64,000 bases of DNA from Aspidiotus rigidus (lineage: Eukaryota > Arthropoda > Insecta > Hemiptera > Diaspididae). Location: positions 3,782,001-3,846,000 of the forward strand of contig JAVHKY010000034.1 of assembly GCA_035079385.1 (NCBI GenBank), read 5' to 3'. Position numbers and translations under genes: made by a program. Positions 20,755 to 32,517 of this stretch are shown here, piece by piece. Position 1 is the stretch's first letter, and the number at the start of each line of letters is the position of its first letter. Below the pieces are notes generated by a model, which made no database searches, had not been told where the DNA came from, and saw only the letters and a program-made list of their open reading frames with translations.

Positions 20755-23700
20755 TCACTTTGAAAAGGTGTACACACGCCCGTCAGGTTTACTAAGTGAT
20801 CTCATCTTTTCAAGATCTTGAGGAGAGAAGTGAAAATCGAAGACATTGAAATTCGACTGCAAGCGGTCCTCGTTGTAAGTTTTTGGAATGGGTACCACCT
20901 CGCATTGAACCTGTTATATTTAATTGACTCAGATAAATGTTTGTAAAATTTTCCTATCAAGTCTCTTTTCTCTACATAGCGGCTAATATCGAGAGTTTTG
21001 AAGAAAACCTGTTCTATAGATTTTCTTGTTGGAGAAGTCACGTTGTCCGCCGATTCTTGATCTTGAGATGACCTTGGGAACTGACTTAGCACCTTCAATG
21101 AGCCAGATATGCAATGCTACAAACACCATAAGACTCAGAACGTTCTTCCAAGGTATTTTAAGTCCCGCTCGGAAATCGGGGTATGTAGCTTGAAAGTTAG
21201 CCCCTTCAAGTAACTTGATATGCAATGCTTCATACACCAAGTTTTCTAAAAACAGGTACCCCCGGTCACCCTCGTTTAACCTGTTGAAGCACCCGTGGGT
21301 TTTGAACAGAGAGAGGATACGGAATAACTTTGCTGAACAATCGAAAGTACGCGGAGAAGAAATGATGGAAAAATTTCACGGAATCCATGCGGAGGAGGGA
21401 ACGGAAAATTATTGCCGATGGCTGAGAGTAAGAGGACAGAAGAAATAAAGAAGAATGACGAGTTTTGAGCCCCTTCAGAGGAGGGAAAGGGGAACTTGGA
21501 AAAATTTGACCGATGAGTTCGAAATCAATGATCAAAATTGAGCAATGGACTGTCGAAATCTCAAATTTGATTACATATTTTAAAGTCGATATTATCTAGT
21601 AGATCCTCTTAAGGAAGGGCTTACGGATGCCCTCCCCGAGTAGTTTATAGCCTAGTCTATGTTTGTAAAGTCACAAGTAAAGATTGTTGGTCTCCAGGAG
21701 GGAATTGAGGAAATTGGTAAGAACATCACAAAAATTGAACCTTAGGGAACGGAGTGTTCTAATTATCCCAAGGTCGGTGATCGAACTACTACGTTTTGCT
21801 TCCTTCCTTTCTGTAGCAGTCATTCCCAAGGTCATTAGAAGAAGAAAAACGACGGCTCCCTTAACGAAGTTGAACGAGGAACGTAGGGAATCTGTTCTAT
21901 GGGTCAAATTGGTTTTGCCGAGATACTATAGCTCGAATCCCCATACTGTAGCTTTAAACTCAAAATTTTTGCAAGTCCTCCTGTCATACGAGTGTATTAT
22001 GGCTCAAGACTCGAAATTTTTCAAGTCCTTCTCTCATAGTATATTAGGGTCGAGAGTCGAAATTTTTCTAGGTCCTCTTTCTATCATATATTATGTCTCG
22101 GAAGTCAAAATTTTTCTAAGTCCTTCAAAGGTCAGAATTTTAACAGGGAACCTGTTTTATGGGGGGCTATTTGAGAAATCTGGCGTGCGCCGTGCGCCGT
22201 CCAGCGAAAAACTTGGAAAAATTTCGACCCATATATGATAGGAGAGGGACTTAGAAAAATTTCGACTCTCGAGCTATACAGGGTGCGGCAAAAGTCGTTT
22301 AACCATTTTGCACGTTCAAAAAAAGAGAAAAAACAAAAAATTAGACTGAAGAAAATACCGTTCAATCAACACAAAGAAAAGAAACAAAAAAAAATACACG
22401 AGCGAAAGTGAAAAATTTACATTTTATGCTCGAATTGAAATTTTTCACTTTTGCTCCTTTTTTTTTTTTTTTGTGTGTGTTGATTAAACCCTATTTTCTT
22501 TAGTCTAATTTTTTGTTTTTTTCCTTTTTTTTTGAACGTGCAAAATGGTTAAACGACTCTTGCCGCACCCTGTACATGATAGAAGGGGGACTTGGAAAAA
22601 TTTCGACTCTCGAGCGAGAAAAATTTAGATACTCAAACTATATTATGATAGGCTTATAGTAGGTCTAGGCCTTCTTTATACTATCTTTATCTAGGTCTAG
22701 GCTTCCTTGAATTTTCAATACCAAATCCCATTCGACTCATAAAACAGGTTCCCTGCGTTCCTCGTATAACTTCGTTAAGGAAGCCGTCGTTTTTTCTTAG
22801 TCCGAAATCGTTATTTGGGTAGGTAAATTGGGTTAACACTCGAAAGTACTCTAGTAAGTTAATTAACTATCAAGTAGAAAATTGTACTTGAGGTCTTTTC
22901 AATTTTCGGTGCACTACTTACACCTCATCACTTAATGTAATTTCTGATTAATATTCTATTGCTTTGAAATCCCTTATTGAAATGAATATAAAAAGATGAA
23001 TAATCGAGTTCACCATACTGCGACATCTGAAGAGACTTCATCTGCTGATTGAGACATCGCCGGACATCACATGGCGCACGACTTACAGCAGATATTTTGA
23101 AAAAAACAAACCATAGAACAGGTTCCCTGTTGAAATTATACATTTGATGAGCTCCGGCTCCCACTCCCTAGTCTAGCACAAGTTGGTGTAGCCTAGTGTA
23201 TTCATTTAAACTGCAGGGTACGTATGGGTGTATCGACGGACGCAAATCCAGGTATTAGGAGTAGGATTGATTTTTTTCAGGTCGTGGACGAACATGAATC
23301 ACAGAATTAGGAGAGGTCAAACCAAAGATAAAGATATCTCACCAAATATCGTAGAATAATTTGAGCCGGTGTCTTCTCAAATTTTTCGGCCAATTCTTTA
23401 ATCACTGGTTCTTCGAAAAGATCCTCCGTGCCCGTCCTGTGAGATGCGCCCAGAGGAGCATAAGCCATAACCACAATATCGTTCTCTTTGCAAAACTCTC
23501 GTAGTTCCTCCTGAGGGAAGTATGGATGACATTCTACCTGTAATAATTGTTGAAATATATGTATTCACCAAAATGAGGAAAGGCAACGTTTACACATTGA
23601 GACTTTTCCTACCTGGTTTACTACCGGCTTGATCGAAGCGATTTTCAATACTCTTTCTATTTGTTGACTGTTGCAATTAGAAAGTCCGACACTTTTCGAT

Positions 23701-24640
23701 AATCCTTCTCTAACCACCTCTTCCATTGCGCACCAGGTGAGTTCCAAAAAGACACCTTTATCTTCAACAGGAGCATCGGGTGTAGATTCTTTTTCCTGTG
23801 GAAAAATTATGAGACACAAGTACCTATACGAAAAAGAGCTAGGAGAAAACAAAGAAAAACTTACATTTATAGGGAAAGGTTTATGAATTAAATATAGATC
23901 CAAATACGCGAGATTCAACTCCTGTAATGATTTCTCGATCGCTGGTAATACATCATCCGGCCTATGATCACCGTCATATAACTGAAGACCGAAAAATTAA
24001 GCGTTAGAATCCATGTAGAGATTGATTATTCTTTTCTCAGTTTTTTTCCACGTACTTTACTAACTATAAATAGCTCGTCTCGTTTAACTACTTTTTCATC
24101 TATAGCTGCTTTTATGGCTCTCCCGATAGCGACTTCATTACCGTAGAAGTGCGCGGTATCTATGAGACGGTAGCCAATGTCAATAGCTTTTCTCACGATA
24201 CGTTCGACATCTTCTGCAGGATATGGGTTAGTTTTCAAAAACTGTAACATAGGGCATTGAACTTTATTACTAGCTGAAAGTAAAAGATTTAGTCTCTTCT
24301 CCTAGTTTCTTTCATTTCTATCAATGGGTTAGGAACTGGAGTAGACTGGGCGAAGGATGAATACGCTGGAGCGCTCTCAAAGAAGGGTGAATGATAATCA
24401 TATATATGTTATACATCACCGATTAGATTAAAGGTAAAAATCTTGCCCCTGCAATCTGATTGATCGTTAAAGCGGATTACAGATGATATGATGGTTAACA
24501 CTCGGTATAGCAAAAACCGCCCAACAAGACACGTATCTTGTGAACAACATTTTCTGACTTACCGATGCATCGTCCGATGTTCCTAATCCGAGGGGAGGTA
24601 TCTTCCAAGAATCATTCAGTAGTCTCCATTTTACACTCAT
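20755..24640 (-). CDS. Aldo-keto reductase (AKR1-like), six exons, 304 aa
   Basis: Cytosolic NADPH-dependent reductase of aldehydes and ketones. Exons (minus): 24563-24640, 24056-24241, 23865-23981, 23613-23795, 23343-23537, 20755-20910. All introns are GT-AG in phase 0, and the sum is 915 nt including TGA. The fold is recognisable from LGLGTS near residue 20, [13 protein letters not shown] (catalytic Asp and Tyr), LFIVSK (catalytic Lys), LDLYLIHKP (catalytic His) and [20 protein letters not shown] and the late [12 protein letters not shown] block, which binds the NADPH phosphate in this family, follow. All four catalytic residues are present and the length is close to the usual 310-325. The start MSVKWRLLN was preferred, but an in-frame ATG six codons upstream (24658) is possible. 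The last intron (2.4 kb) is filled by transposons. The substrate cannot be told from sequence. Confidence 0.92.
21845..22796. mobile_element. Fold-back element in the last aldo-keto reductase intron
   Basis: The left end reads AAAAACGACGGCTCCCTTAA, then GAAGTTGAACGAGGAACG. The right end is its inverted counterpart, CGTTCCTCGTATAACTTCGT then AAGGAAGCCGTCGTTTTTT. The centre holds the core ACAGGGAACCTGT (22143-22155) with TTATGGGGGGCTATTTGAGA and GTGCGCCGTCCAGCGAAAAA. Arms carry the family unit TCGAAATTTTTCCAAGTCC. A mariner-like MITE is nested at 22279-22572; without it the element is about 660 bp. Confidence 0.8.
22279..22572. mobile_element. Mariner-like MITE nested in the fold-back element
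   Basis: The ends are long inverted repeats: CAGGGTGCGGCAAAAGTCGT, then TTAACCATTTTGCACGTTC on the left, matched by GAACGTGCAAAATGGTTAA then ACGACTCTTGCCGCACCCTG on the right. TA lies on both sides, the target duplication of Tc1/mariner transposons. The 294-bp element has no coding capacity, and its interior continues as a hairpin with A and T runs. Confidence 0.85.
22845..23060 (+). repeat. Second copy of the 19195-19450 repeat
   Basis: This has the same ordered words as the copy after the plus-strand Penelope element (GCACTACTTACA, TATAAAAAGATGAATAA, TCTGCTGATTGAGACAT). Here it stands alone in an intron, followed by a fold-back core ACAGGTTCCCTGT at 23118-23130. It is likely a 5'-truncated Penelope insertion. 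Confidence 0.55.
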
Positions 24641-26954
24641 TGTCTTCGGAATATTCACGAATGTAGTTGTAATTTAGGTTCAGATCGAAAGTAGGCCTAC
24701 TCACAACTTGACGCGAATGCCGAGGGTTTGAATACGCGTGCAATCACGAGGTCCTGGATAATCAGATAGGTTAGTCGAAGCTGATCACGATAACTGAGGA
24801 TGAAATGAAAATATTGCTAAGCAAAATACATTTATTTTATTATCATTATTTCTTTGATGGGTAGATGGATATCTCGAGAATGTGTCACAGTGCTATATGG
24901 GTCACAACCACACAGTAAACAGAGTTCATCCAAGAGAACTCGAGACACCAGCATCATCGAAATTCAGAGTTTAGGGTTCGCCTAACGCAGTTAACCGAGC
25001 GGTGAATCTGCTACACTCAACGATTTGCGTAGTGTACAGCTGTTTGCAGAGCTTGACGCGCACTCAACACGTAAGGCGAACTTAAACTACAAATTTGGAT
25101 GATGCCCGTATTTGTTAACGTTTTAAGTATAGCGAGAACGACCTCTGTTTGTGGTCACAACAATAATTTAAATTCGGCTCTGGAGTCGTTTTGGTACCGT
25201 TCAGAAGCCGTTTCACCATTTTAAAACAGTTCCAAAGCTGTTATAAAATTGTGCCACCACTAGCCAGCACCAAGAACTAATTGTACCAAGAGTGTTACCA
25301 CTGTGCCCCTCGAGAATTTGAGCTGAGGGGTGAGGACAGTGAGACGCGAAAGACAAGAATATAATTTTCATTCGGCGATGAAAATTAAGGCAGAATTTCT
25401 CAATCACTACTTGGTCAAGACGCCTTGGACCGAGTACGTTTATTCAGTTTTGGGTCCAGAGTTAGATCCGTCGGTAGAGCAGAGTTGGTTGGACGGAAAT
25501 TCTTTCGAAATAGTACTTCAACTGGACTATGGGTCCCCAATCTACAGCTGTTGTCCTACTTGTAGCTCTTGACACCCTACGCTCCACTTATGCGCCGAGG
25601 CCAGTATTCCTCCTCCCCAATCCCGCTCACTATCGCTTACCGCCAATTTTCTTGCTTTTACGGCCCACTTGCCCCAACTTTTCATCTCCACTTCCTCCGT
25701 TCCCAAACTCACTACTTCTATTAGAACCCCATCTCAAATTTATGCTCCTTCCTATCTACTCATCCACCTCTACTTGAGCATCTCCGACGCCTCGCATGCG
25801 CCTCGTCCAGCCCAACTGATCGAAATTACCCAAAATAATCTACGTCAGACTGATGAAAGCAATATTGCTGATGATTTTCCCCCCACAGCTTGTACTCTAC
25901 AGAATCTGATTTCAAAACTGGGTACGCCTTCTCCATCATTGGAGACGCGTCGCTCTTCCGTCTAAAAAACTCAGCCTCGCAATATATTCTCCGTAACTCA
26001 TCTGTCATAACTTCTTCTCCCCACTCTTCGTCCAACTCTCTTTCCTCGTCTATGCAAGACCCCTATACTCTTACAACCTTGTCGTTCAGCACATTCTCAT
26101 CTTCTTACAAGTACATCTGAACATCTTCTCTATCTTCAATTGCCTCCATCTAGATTTCTGGTCATATCGACTTTCGAGACTAGCAGCCGAGTGATTCCTT
26201 CTCTCCTTCTCAAACACTGATCCTTCCCCTTCTCCAAACTGACTAAAATCTTCCTATTGTTCTATAATCATCTCGTCATGCTACAACTTTTACCCTCTCA
26301 ACCCTCATAATCCCCGAATTCCAGACCGTTCCTCACGATTAAAAATTGGTCTTGACCCACTCCTCCCTTCTTCTTCCCCTCATGCTAATATTGCCATGCT
26401 GAGGAATTAACCGTCTCCTATTTTCTCTCCTGCTTATATCTCCTAAAGCTGAGAAAATCATTTTCTGTCCTTTCTCAAGACTTCTTTGCCCTCTCCCACA
26501 ACTCAGAAACCATTACTAAGACTCGTAAGTTTTCTCTGGTCTACACAAATCCATTGAACCTTTTATACTTCTTCCCGAGTTCATAACTCCGTATATAGTT
26601 GAATGGCTCGTTAAAGAGCTATTGATCCAGTCGGATATCTGAAGATCTGGCGAAGAGGTTAGCCATTATGGGGTGAATGATGTAATAGGAGGTAAAGGTT
26701 TTTAATTTGAGATGTTCACACGGTTGACATTCAAAAGGGAGGAAGATAGAATTATGCGAGTGTGTGGATTGTAATTTAGAAGTATTGGGCTGTGGATGTA
26801 AGAAAGTTTGTAAAATGAGGGTTAGAAAGCGGTATTGTAGAGGAAATTTTCCCGCTTCAGCGCAAAGGCTGTGCGAGATTTGATTCGAGAAAGTGACTTA
26901 CGATACGACCAAAATGGATTGGAGCTAACGAATTTTAAATTAATTACTCTGAAG
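24641..26954. other. Intergenic; upstream region of the aldo-keto reductase
   Basis: No gene supported. A possible small MITE lies at 24969-25087: GTTTAGGGTTCGCCTAACG on the left and CGTAAGGCGAACTTAAAC on the right are imperfect inverted repeats. From about 25560 to 26600 the plus strand is strikingly pyrimidine-rich (CTTCTCC words), which opens serine-rich frames that are probably artefacts. Confidence 0.4.
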
Positions 26955-27084
26955 CAGTGGTTCCCAAACTGTGGACCACGTAGAAGGTACAGTTCTATAA
27001 ATTCGACTATCTTGAAGGATTTGTAAATATTCTATGATTCTTACAATCGGTGGGTCGTGGCACGAAAACGTTTGAAAACCACTG
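26955..27084. mobile_element. hAT-type MITE, 130 bp
   Basis: Left end CAGTGGTTCCCAAACTGTGG and right end CGTTTGAAAACCACTG are typical hAT terminal inverted repeats. The eight bases outside each end are CTCTGAAG and CTCTAAAA, a decayed 8-bp target duplication, as expected for hAT. There is no coding capacity. Confidence 0.85.
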
Positions 27085-28369
27085 CTCTAAAATAAAATAC
27101 AGGTATAGTTTTCTAATTGTTTTAATCATTAAAATTACCTAAGTTGTTTTTCGTTATCTTTTTTTTTTTTTTTTTCCTTCAATATAGAAGCCAATAATTG
27201 AATTATTTCCGATTATGCTATAAAGATAAGCAAACGAGTTAGCGAGATAATTGAATAACTTTTACCATAAAATTATAAAGGTTGCGCGTGAAAATAATTA
27301 TATAAGGAGGAAAAAAAAAGAAAATAATATACAGAGCGAAAACTAACTTTTCATCTCGTATTATATTTGCATATATTAACGATATCATTTTTTTTTTTTT
27401 TTTTTTTCCTTCTTTCTACATTCATTCCTCGATAAATTCGGTACCACTTTCTTCTTCCTACTCTTGCGTGTACTTCGGAAATTCATCTTTTTTTTTTTAC
27501 CACTCGCTCGTCTATCTGAAATTTTTTTTTGAAGTTGGCCCCAAGGCGATTTTTCGTTGGTGTCTAGAATGTTTATTTTGTCAAATTCTTCTTATAAATT
27601 CTAATCATAAATTGCGTAATTTTTTGATGACACGTGACTCAAAACTACACCTCCGGCAAATAAAATATCTTCGTATATTTGATGGGTTCGAAAAAAATTT
27701 CCCTACTTGAGCTCGGTTTTGCAGAGCAATGAATCGAATTTCTGTCCCTAAGGGTTGAAATTTCATTTGAGCGAATACTCTCTTCAAAAATAGAGCGTAT
27801 CTTTCTAGAAAAAAATGTAAAAATAAATGAAGCTATCAATGAAAGCTATATTAAAGAGGAGAAAGTGGATTTCTTATTTTGCCATCTCAAGTTGATCTTA
27901 TAATACTTGGTAATTAAGAGTTAGAGGAAGACAGTCATTAATTAACAAAACTTCAATAATAAAACTTATTTCAAGTTAAAAGCTTCGAAATAGGTATGTA
28001 ATTTTCCTTTTTAGCTTGAGATACGTTTGTTAGAATACTTCTGGTAAATCAACATAGCTCGAAGGTGGAAATTCTTTGAAGTCCTTTAAGTAGACGAGAG
28101 TCTTTACCCCCTCGGGACCAATCACCCCTCCTTTTTTATACGAAGCTGAATGGTTGAAGTTTATCCAACTCCTCCGGCGGATGAATATACAAATAGAGGT
28201 TCAAGGTCAACATTTTTTGAAGTTCTCTTCCGTTTCCATACGTAGAAGAGTTTTCAAGTTACCCTCTTGATTTAATTTCGTAGCTTGATTATTGAAATTA
28301 TTCCAACTACCTCCTCCTTGCTCCTTTTATATCGCTCAATGATCAGAACTTTCTTGACCTACCAGACTT
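27085..28369. other. Intergenic, no gene seen
   Basis: AT-rich, with T runs near 27160 and 27390. Frames on both strands overlap and lack domains. From about 28030 onward degenerate fold-back-type words (CCTCCTTTT, GAAGTCC) appear. Confidence 0.4.
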
Positions 28370-29640
28370 CTGACGTCATCAAATTATGACGTCACAGGCC
28401 CGAATTTGAAGCTATATATAATAGGAGGGGACTTGGAAAAATTCCGACCTCCTAACTATATATGACTCGACCTCAGAGCTTTATGTATGATAGGAGAGGG
28501 ACTTGAAATACTTTAAAAGGACTTTCTGAGTCTTATGGTGTTTGAAGCGTTGCATATCTGACTTATTGAAGGGGCTATCTTTTAGGCTATGTACACCGAC
28601 CACCAAGCTATAGATAATAGGAGAAGGACTTGAAACATTTTTGAGCTCCAAGCTTTGCCGGCCGGCCTGAAGGGGGACGTCTTTTTCGAAAACCCCCGGA
28701 TAAAACACGTTCCCTGTTAAAATTTCGCCCTCCGAGTTGTACATGATGGGAGGGGGAATTGAACATTTTCGACTTCCGAGATGTATACGATAAAAGGGAG
28801 ACTTACAAAAACTCACGGGTTCTTTTTAATGGAGTTGAACGCGGAGTGGCAGAAAACCTGTTTTATAGGGCATGTGGAATCTGAAAAATGTATAACGTCA
28901 TTGGATTGTGACGGTATAAGCCTGACCTATGACGTCATTAAATTGTCACGTCACAGGCTTGGACTTTGAAGCTACACATACAGACTTGGAAAAATTTCGA
29001 CCTCCGAGCTATATATAATAGGAGTGGGACATGAAAAAACTCACGGGTTCTTTAACGGAGTTAAACGAGGGTGGCAGGGTACCTGTTTTATGAGGCACGT
29101 GGGATCTAAAAAATGTAGATTGTGACGTCACAAGGCTGACCCATGACGTCATCAAATTGTGATGATAAGGGGGAGACTTGGGAAAAACTCACTGGTTTTC
29201 TTAATGGAGTTAAACGAGGGGTGGCAGGGAACCTGTTCTGAGGGACACGTGGTATCTAGAAAATTTGAAAAACTCACTTTAGACGTCATCAGATTGTGAC
29301 GTCACAAGGCTGAATTATGACGTCATCAAATTGTGACGTCACACACCCAGAATTTGGAGTTATAGCAGGAGGACTTAGAAACAATTCACGGGTTCTTTAT
29401 CGGAGTTGAACAAGGGGTGGTAGGAACCTGTTTTATGGGACAGGTGGAGTCTGAAAAATGTTGATGTACTAGATCTATGAGGGAGCTATATGTAATAGGA
29501 GGAGGACTTGGAGAAATTCTTCCAAGCTTTATATGATTCGGCCTCCAAGCTATTATGATAGGAGAGGGACTTAGAATACCTTACGAGAACTAACTGAGTC
29601 TTATAATGTTTGAAGCGTTGCATATCTGGCTTATTGAAGG
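28370..29640. repeat. Second TGACGTCA-rich repeat array (fold-back family)
   Basis: Four imperfect units carry AACTCACGGGTTCTTT-like, GGAGTTGAACG and ACCTGTTTTATGGGACA-like words, interleaved with pairs such as GTGACGTCACA and TGACGTCATCAAATTGTGAC. I count about eight exact TGACGTCA octamers. Words from the core (CGTTCCCTGTTAAAATTTCG near 28708) tie it to the same family as 5985-8840 and 51418-53938. A block ending TTGCATATCTGACTTATTGA (near 28550) recurs near 29610 and, inverted, near 21100. Confidence 0.7.
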
Positions 29641-31300
29641 GGCTAAGTCAATTGGTGTGTGAAGCATTGTGTGCCAATTGATCATTGTTCACGGGCGGCG
29701 GTAGGAGGATTATACAGGCCCGTAACCAAGGAGGCAGGGAGCTGGGCCCCGTAGGCCCCTCCTAGTCAAAAGTACAATCCTAATGAAACAAAGAATGATT
29801 ACTACGCTCAGTCCCCTAAGTCTCATAGGAGCCCCTCCTACAAATAGGGTTACAGGCCTAGAATAATATCTTGTACCTCTGAAATGAACGTCCTTGTTTT
29901 CTTTCTTGGGGAGGGGTGGTATAACAGAAGACGTCAGTGAATTCATCAAGATAATCTTTGTGTTAAAAAATATCCTGACCAGGACAGTTTTTCAAGAGAA
30001 GGGTGAATTTTTGGCCGCAGAGAGGTGAACTTCGGACTCGAAAAGTATGTTCCCCGATGCAGGACGTAAAAACATGGTAGTAGTCTAGATTTTCTGCAAG
30101 TCAATCAGAACTTCTTCTTGTGTTCTGTGGGGTTTGAATGGAGAGTATTTCACTTAAGGTATGATCGTTTCTGCAATTGAAATAAAGAGTCGAGGTGTAC
30201 GAGTATTCACGTTAAAAATAAAACCGCAAGGTAAACGAACAAAATCACGTGCCATACGCCGCGAAAAAAAGAAGATAGCTCGTAGCAATCAATCATCGGA
30301 AAGGAGTCGAAGTGAATGCGTTGCAAAACGGTGGACGCCATTAATTCAACCTGACCGCTGCGATGTCCTCTCAGCGCATCTTTTTACTCTCGAAATCTTT
30401 TTTGTAAACGCATTCGAGCGAAGGTACAGACGCGTTATACACATTAGAGAAACCACTACAAACGATCGAGTGAATGACGAACAATAAAAGTTGACAAAAA
30501 AATAAAACCAAATTGCGTTTAGAGCGAGCTCGAAGCGCAACTTTTTCATCAAACTTTTTAAAGAGTAGAGGAAACGAACTTTGTTTTTTTTTTTTTTTTA
30601 ATGCAAATAAAACACGCTAAAACGACGTTCACGCTAATAGCGTCGTCGTTTTGTTGCTAGTTAGAACGCGAACGTAGATTGAAAGAGAACGCGCGAGGGT
30701 GGAGAGAGAGACAGAGCAAGATTGAGTGTATAAGAGCGAGAAAAAGGTTTCAAAAGGCTATTCGCATTTATCCTTTTTTAACTGCTGTAACAATACAATA
30801 ATACCGCAGTACAGCGACTATACAACGCGCAGTGCAGTGCGGGCTAACGTTGCGTGTTACAAGTTGGTAAAAATTAAATCCATTCCAGTGATAAGGTATC
30901 GCGGGCGGAGCGGCCATTAACGGATTAAGAGTTTAATTTTTGTAATAAAAGTTGCAGCGCCGACCTGGTCAAAAACTGTTGAATTTTAGATGACCCGAAA
31001 ACGAAAGTAAAGGCTAGAAAGCGTTTTCGTTTCGACGTTGTACGGTGCAGTAATATTTGAAAATTTGTCCTGTTCGTCATTCAGACGGGTGAAAGCACTC
31101 CAACGTCATCATTAGGACAAAGAGAGTGCAACAACAAGTGCTGAAATTTTTTTCGGTATTTGTACCAATTTGTAATTGTATGAGATCACATCAATTGGAA
31201 TGATGCAGTAATGGCAACACATTCGAGGTTGTATGCTTTCAGAGTACATCCCACCACCCTTTCTCAGGCATTAAACTTGGGCAAATATTTACAGAAAAAG
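29641..31300. other. Intergenic; CG-containing unique stretch at about 30150-31150
   Basis: The part from about 30150 to 31150 has many CG dinucleotides and few repeats, like the promoter-side regions elsewhere in the window. It could be an unrecognised promoter or 5' untranslated exon, but no protein-coding exon is seen. A 108-codon frame at 30161-30487 is arginine/lysine-rich and unsupported. Confidence 0.35.
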
Positions 31301-31309
31301 AAAAAAAAA

Positions 31310-31385
31310 ACGACGACGACGACTTCCTCAACAAAGTTGAACGAGGATCGCAGGGAACCTGTTCGATGAGTCAAATTGGTTTTGA
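31310..31385 (+). repeat. Left end of a fold-back element, orphan
   Basis: CAACAAAGTTGAACGAGG, then ATCGCAGGGAACCTGTTCGA and TGAGTCAAATTGGTTTTG, match the left terminus seen at 52120 and 21850. No right end follows, because a Penelope fragment begins within 60 bp. Confidence 0.65.
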
Positions 31386-31440
31386 TTGTAACACCCGCAG
31401 TTTTCGTGATGCAAGATATTAGTCCTGATAGCCTGGGGTT

Positions 31441-31692
31441 GTCAGGTTGGTTGAAAGTGTTTTTCTTTGAGTACCATGGAAGATTAGGGAGGAAAAGTTA
31501 GTGATTACAAAAGCTGACAAAGGAAATGCTGTCGTAGTGATGGACAAGGCTTCCTACGTGTCCAAGGTTTACGAGGTGCTTGGCCAATGTGGGGCCAAGG
31601 AGGACCCTCTCTTTGATTTCCCAAAATTCGTTAAAGAGGCTAGAAAACTTATTAATGGTAGTGAGGTGATGATTCGCTCTCATTTCTTCTAA
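31441..31692 (+). pseudogene. Penelope-like element fragment
   Basis: The plus-strand frame at 31501-31692 encodes ITKADKGNAVVVMDKASY and continues SKVYEVLGQCGAKE, closely matching VTKADKGNAVIVMDRSFY in the element at 11991-13982. It is only about 60 residues from the N-terminal part of the RT ORF, ending in unrelated sequence. Confidence 0.8.
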
Positions 31693-32315
31693 CTTTACAT
31701 TCTCTTATATATCTACAAGGACCATCAAAGACTCCAACATCATTCTCCTTTCTCTGATTTCTGGGTCTCATCAATTTCTCGGAACTCGACGCGGTCGATC
31801 TTGCCTCAAAGATTTCTCTCTCTCTTTCTGAAAATTTCTGACCATGTACTTACTCCTGCCTATGACCTCAAATTGACTCCTAGTAAGTATAACTTCTGAA
31901 AAACTCAGTGCAATCAAAAAGGAGCCAGTATTCTGGACTTCCTCTAATCGAACTTTCCGTTGTGATAAAATTATGCTTACCCGCCTCGCAAAATCGGCCA
32001 CCCACGTCTCATCTACGCTCCTTTTACTTATACTCTCCTTTGTAGTCTCTAATTCTTTCATATTTCCCATATCTCAATTTTCACAAATTCTCCCAAGTTA
32101 CCTGCGAGGGTCGCTGATGACCCTTGGAGTAGTTTAAGAGCTCGCGTAGATGAGAAAAAAAGAATAGGTACAAGTCTGTACATCGACAGGTTTTAAAAAT
32201 GAAGTAAACTGGTTAATTACCAAACTTTATAGATCGATTCCCGTTACGTCAAGATCTTCAGTTTTGATTGAATGCTTGTTCTCTGCTGCTGGCTTTGGGG
32301 CAGCCATTTTAGAAT

Positions 32316-32517
32316 CCCATAATGAATACACAGGGAACGTTTTGATCATTCACTAGTATTCAAGAACAAGAAGTACGTTAGCAATAAATGCTACATATTT
32401 GAATTCTACAGAACTTCTAGATTCTAGATAGAGATCTCTAATACCTACATCAGGAACATCTTGTTTTCGAATAATTGTATGTGATCGACTCGTTCCCTGT
32501 GTATTCTTATGGAAATC
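32316..32517. mobile_element. Hairpin MITE, copy 1
   Basis: The left arm, CCATAATGAATACACAGGGA followed by ACGTTTTGATCATTCACTAG, and the right arm, GTGATCGACTCGTTCCCTGT followed by GTATTCTTATGG, are imperfect inverted repeats. The same design occurs at 38963-39152. Confidence 0.65.

Noticed and set aside
25529..26120. Serine/proline-rich plus-strand frames
   Set aside because: They reflect a pyrimidine-rich tract; composition alone keeps the frames open.
31771..32070. 99-codon charged minus-strand frame
   Set aside because: It is the complement of a pyrimidine-rich stretch, with no recognisable family, and lies next to transposon fragments.
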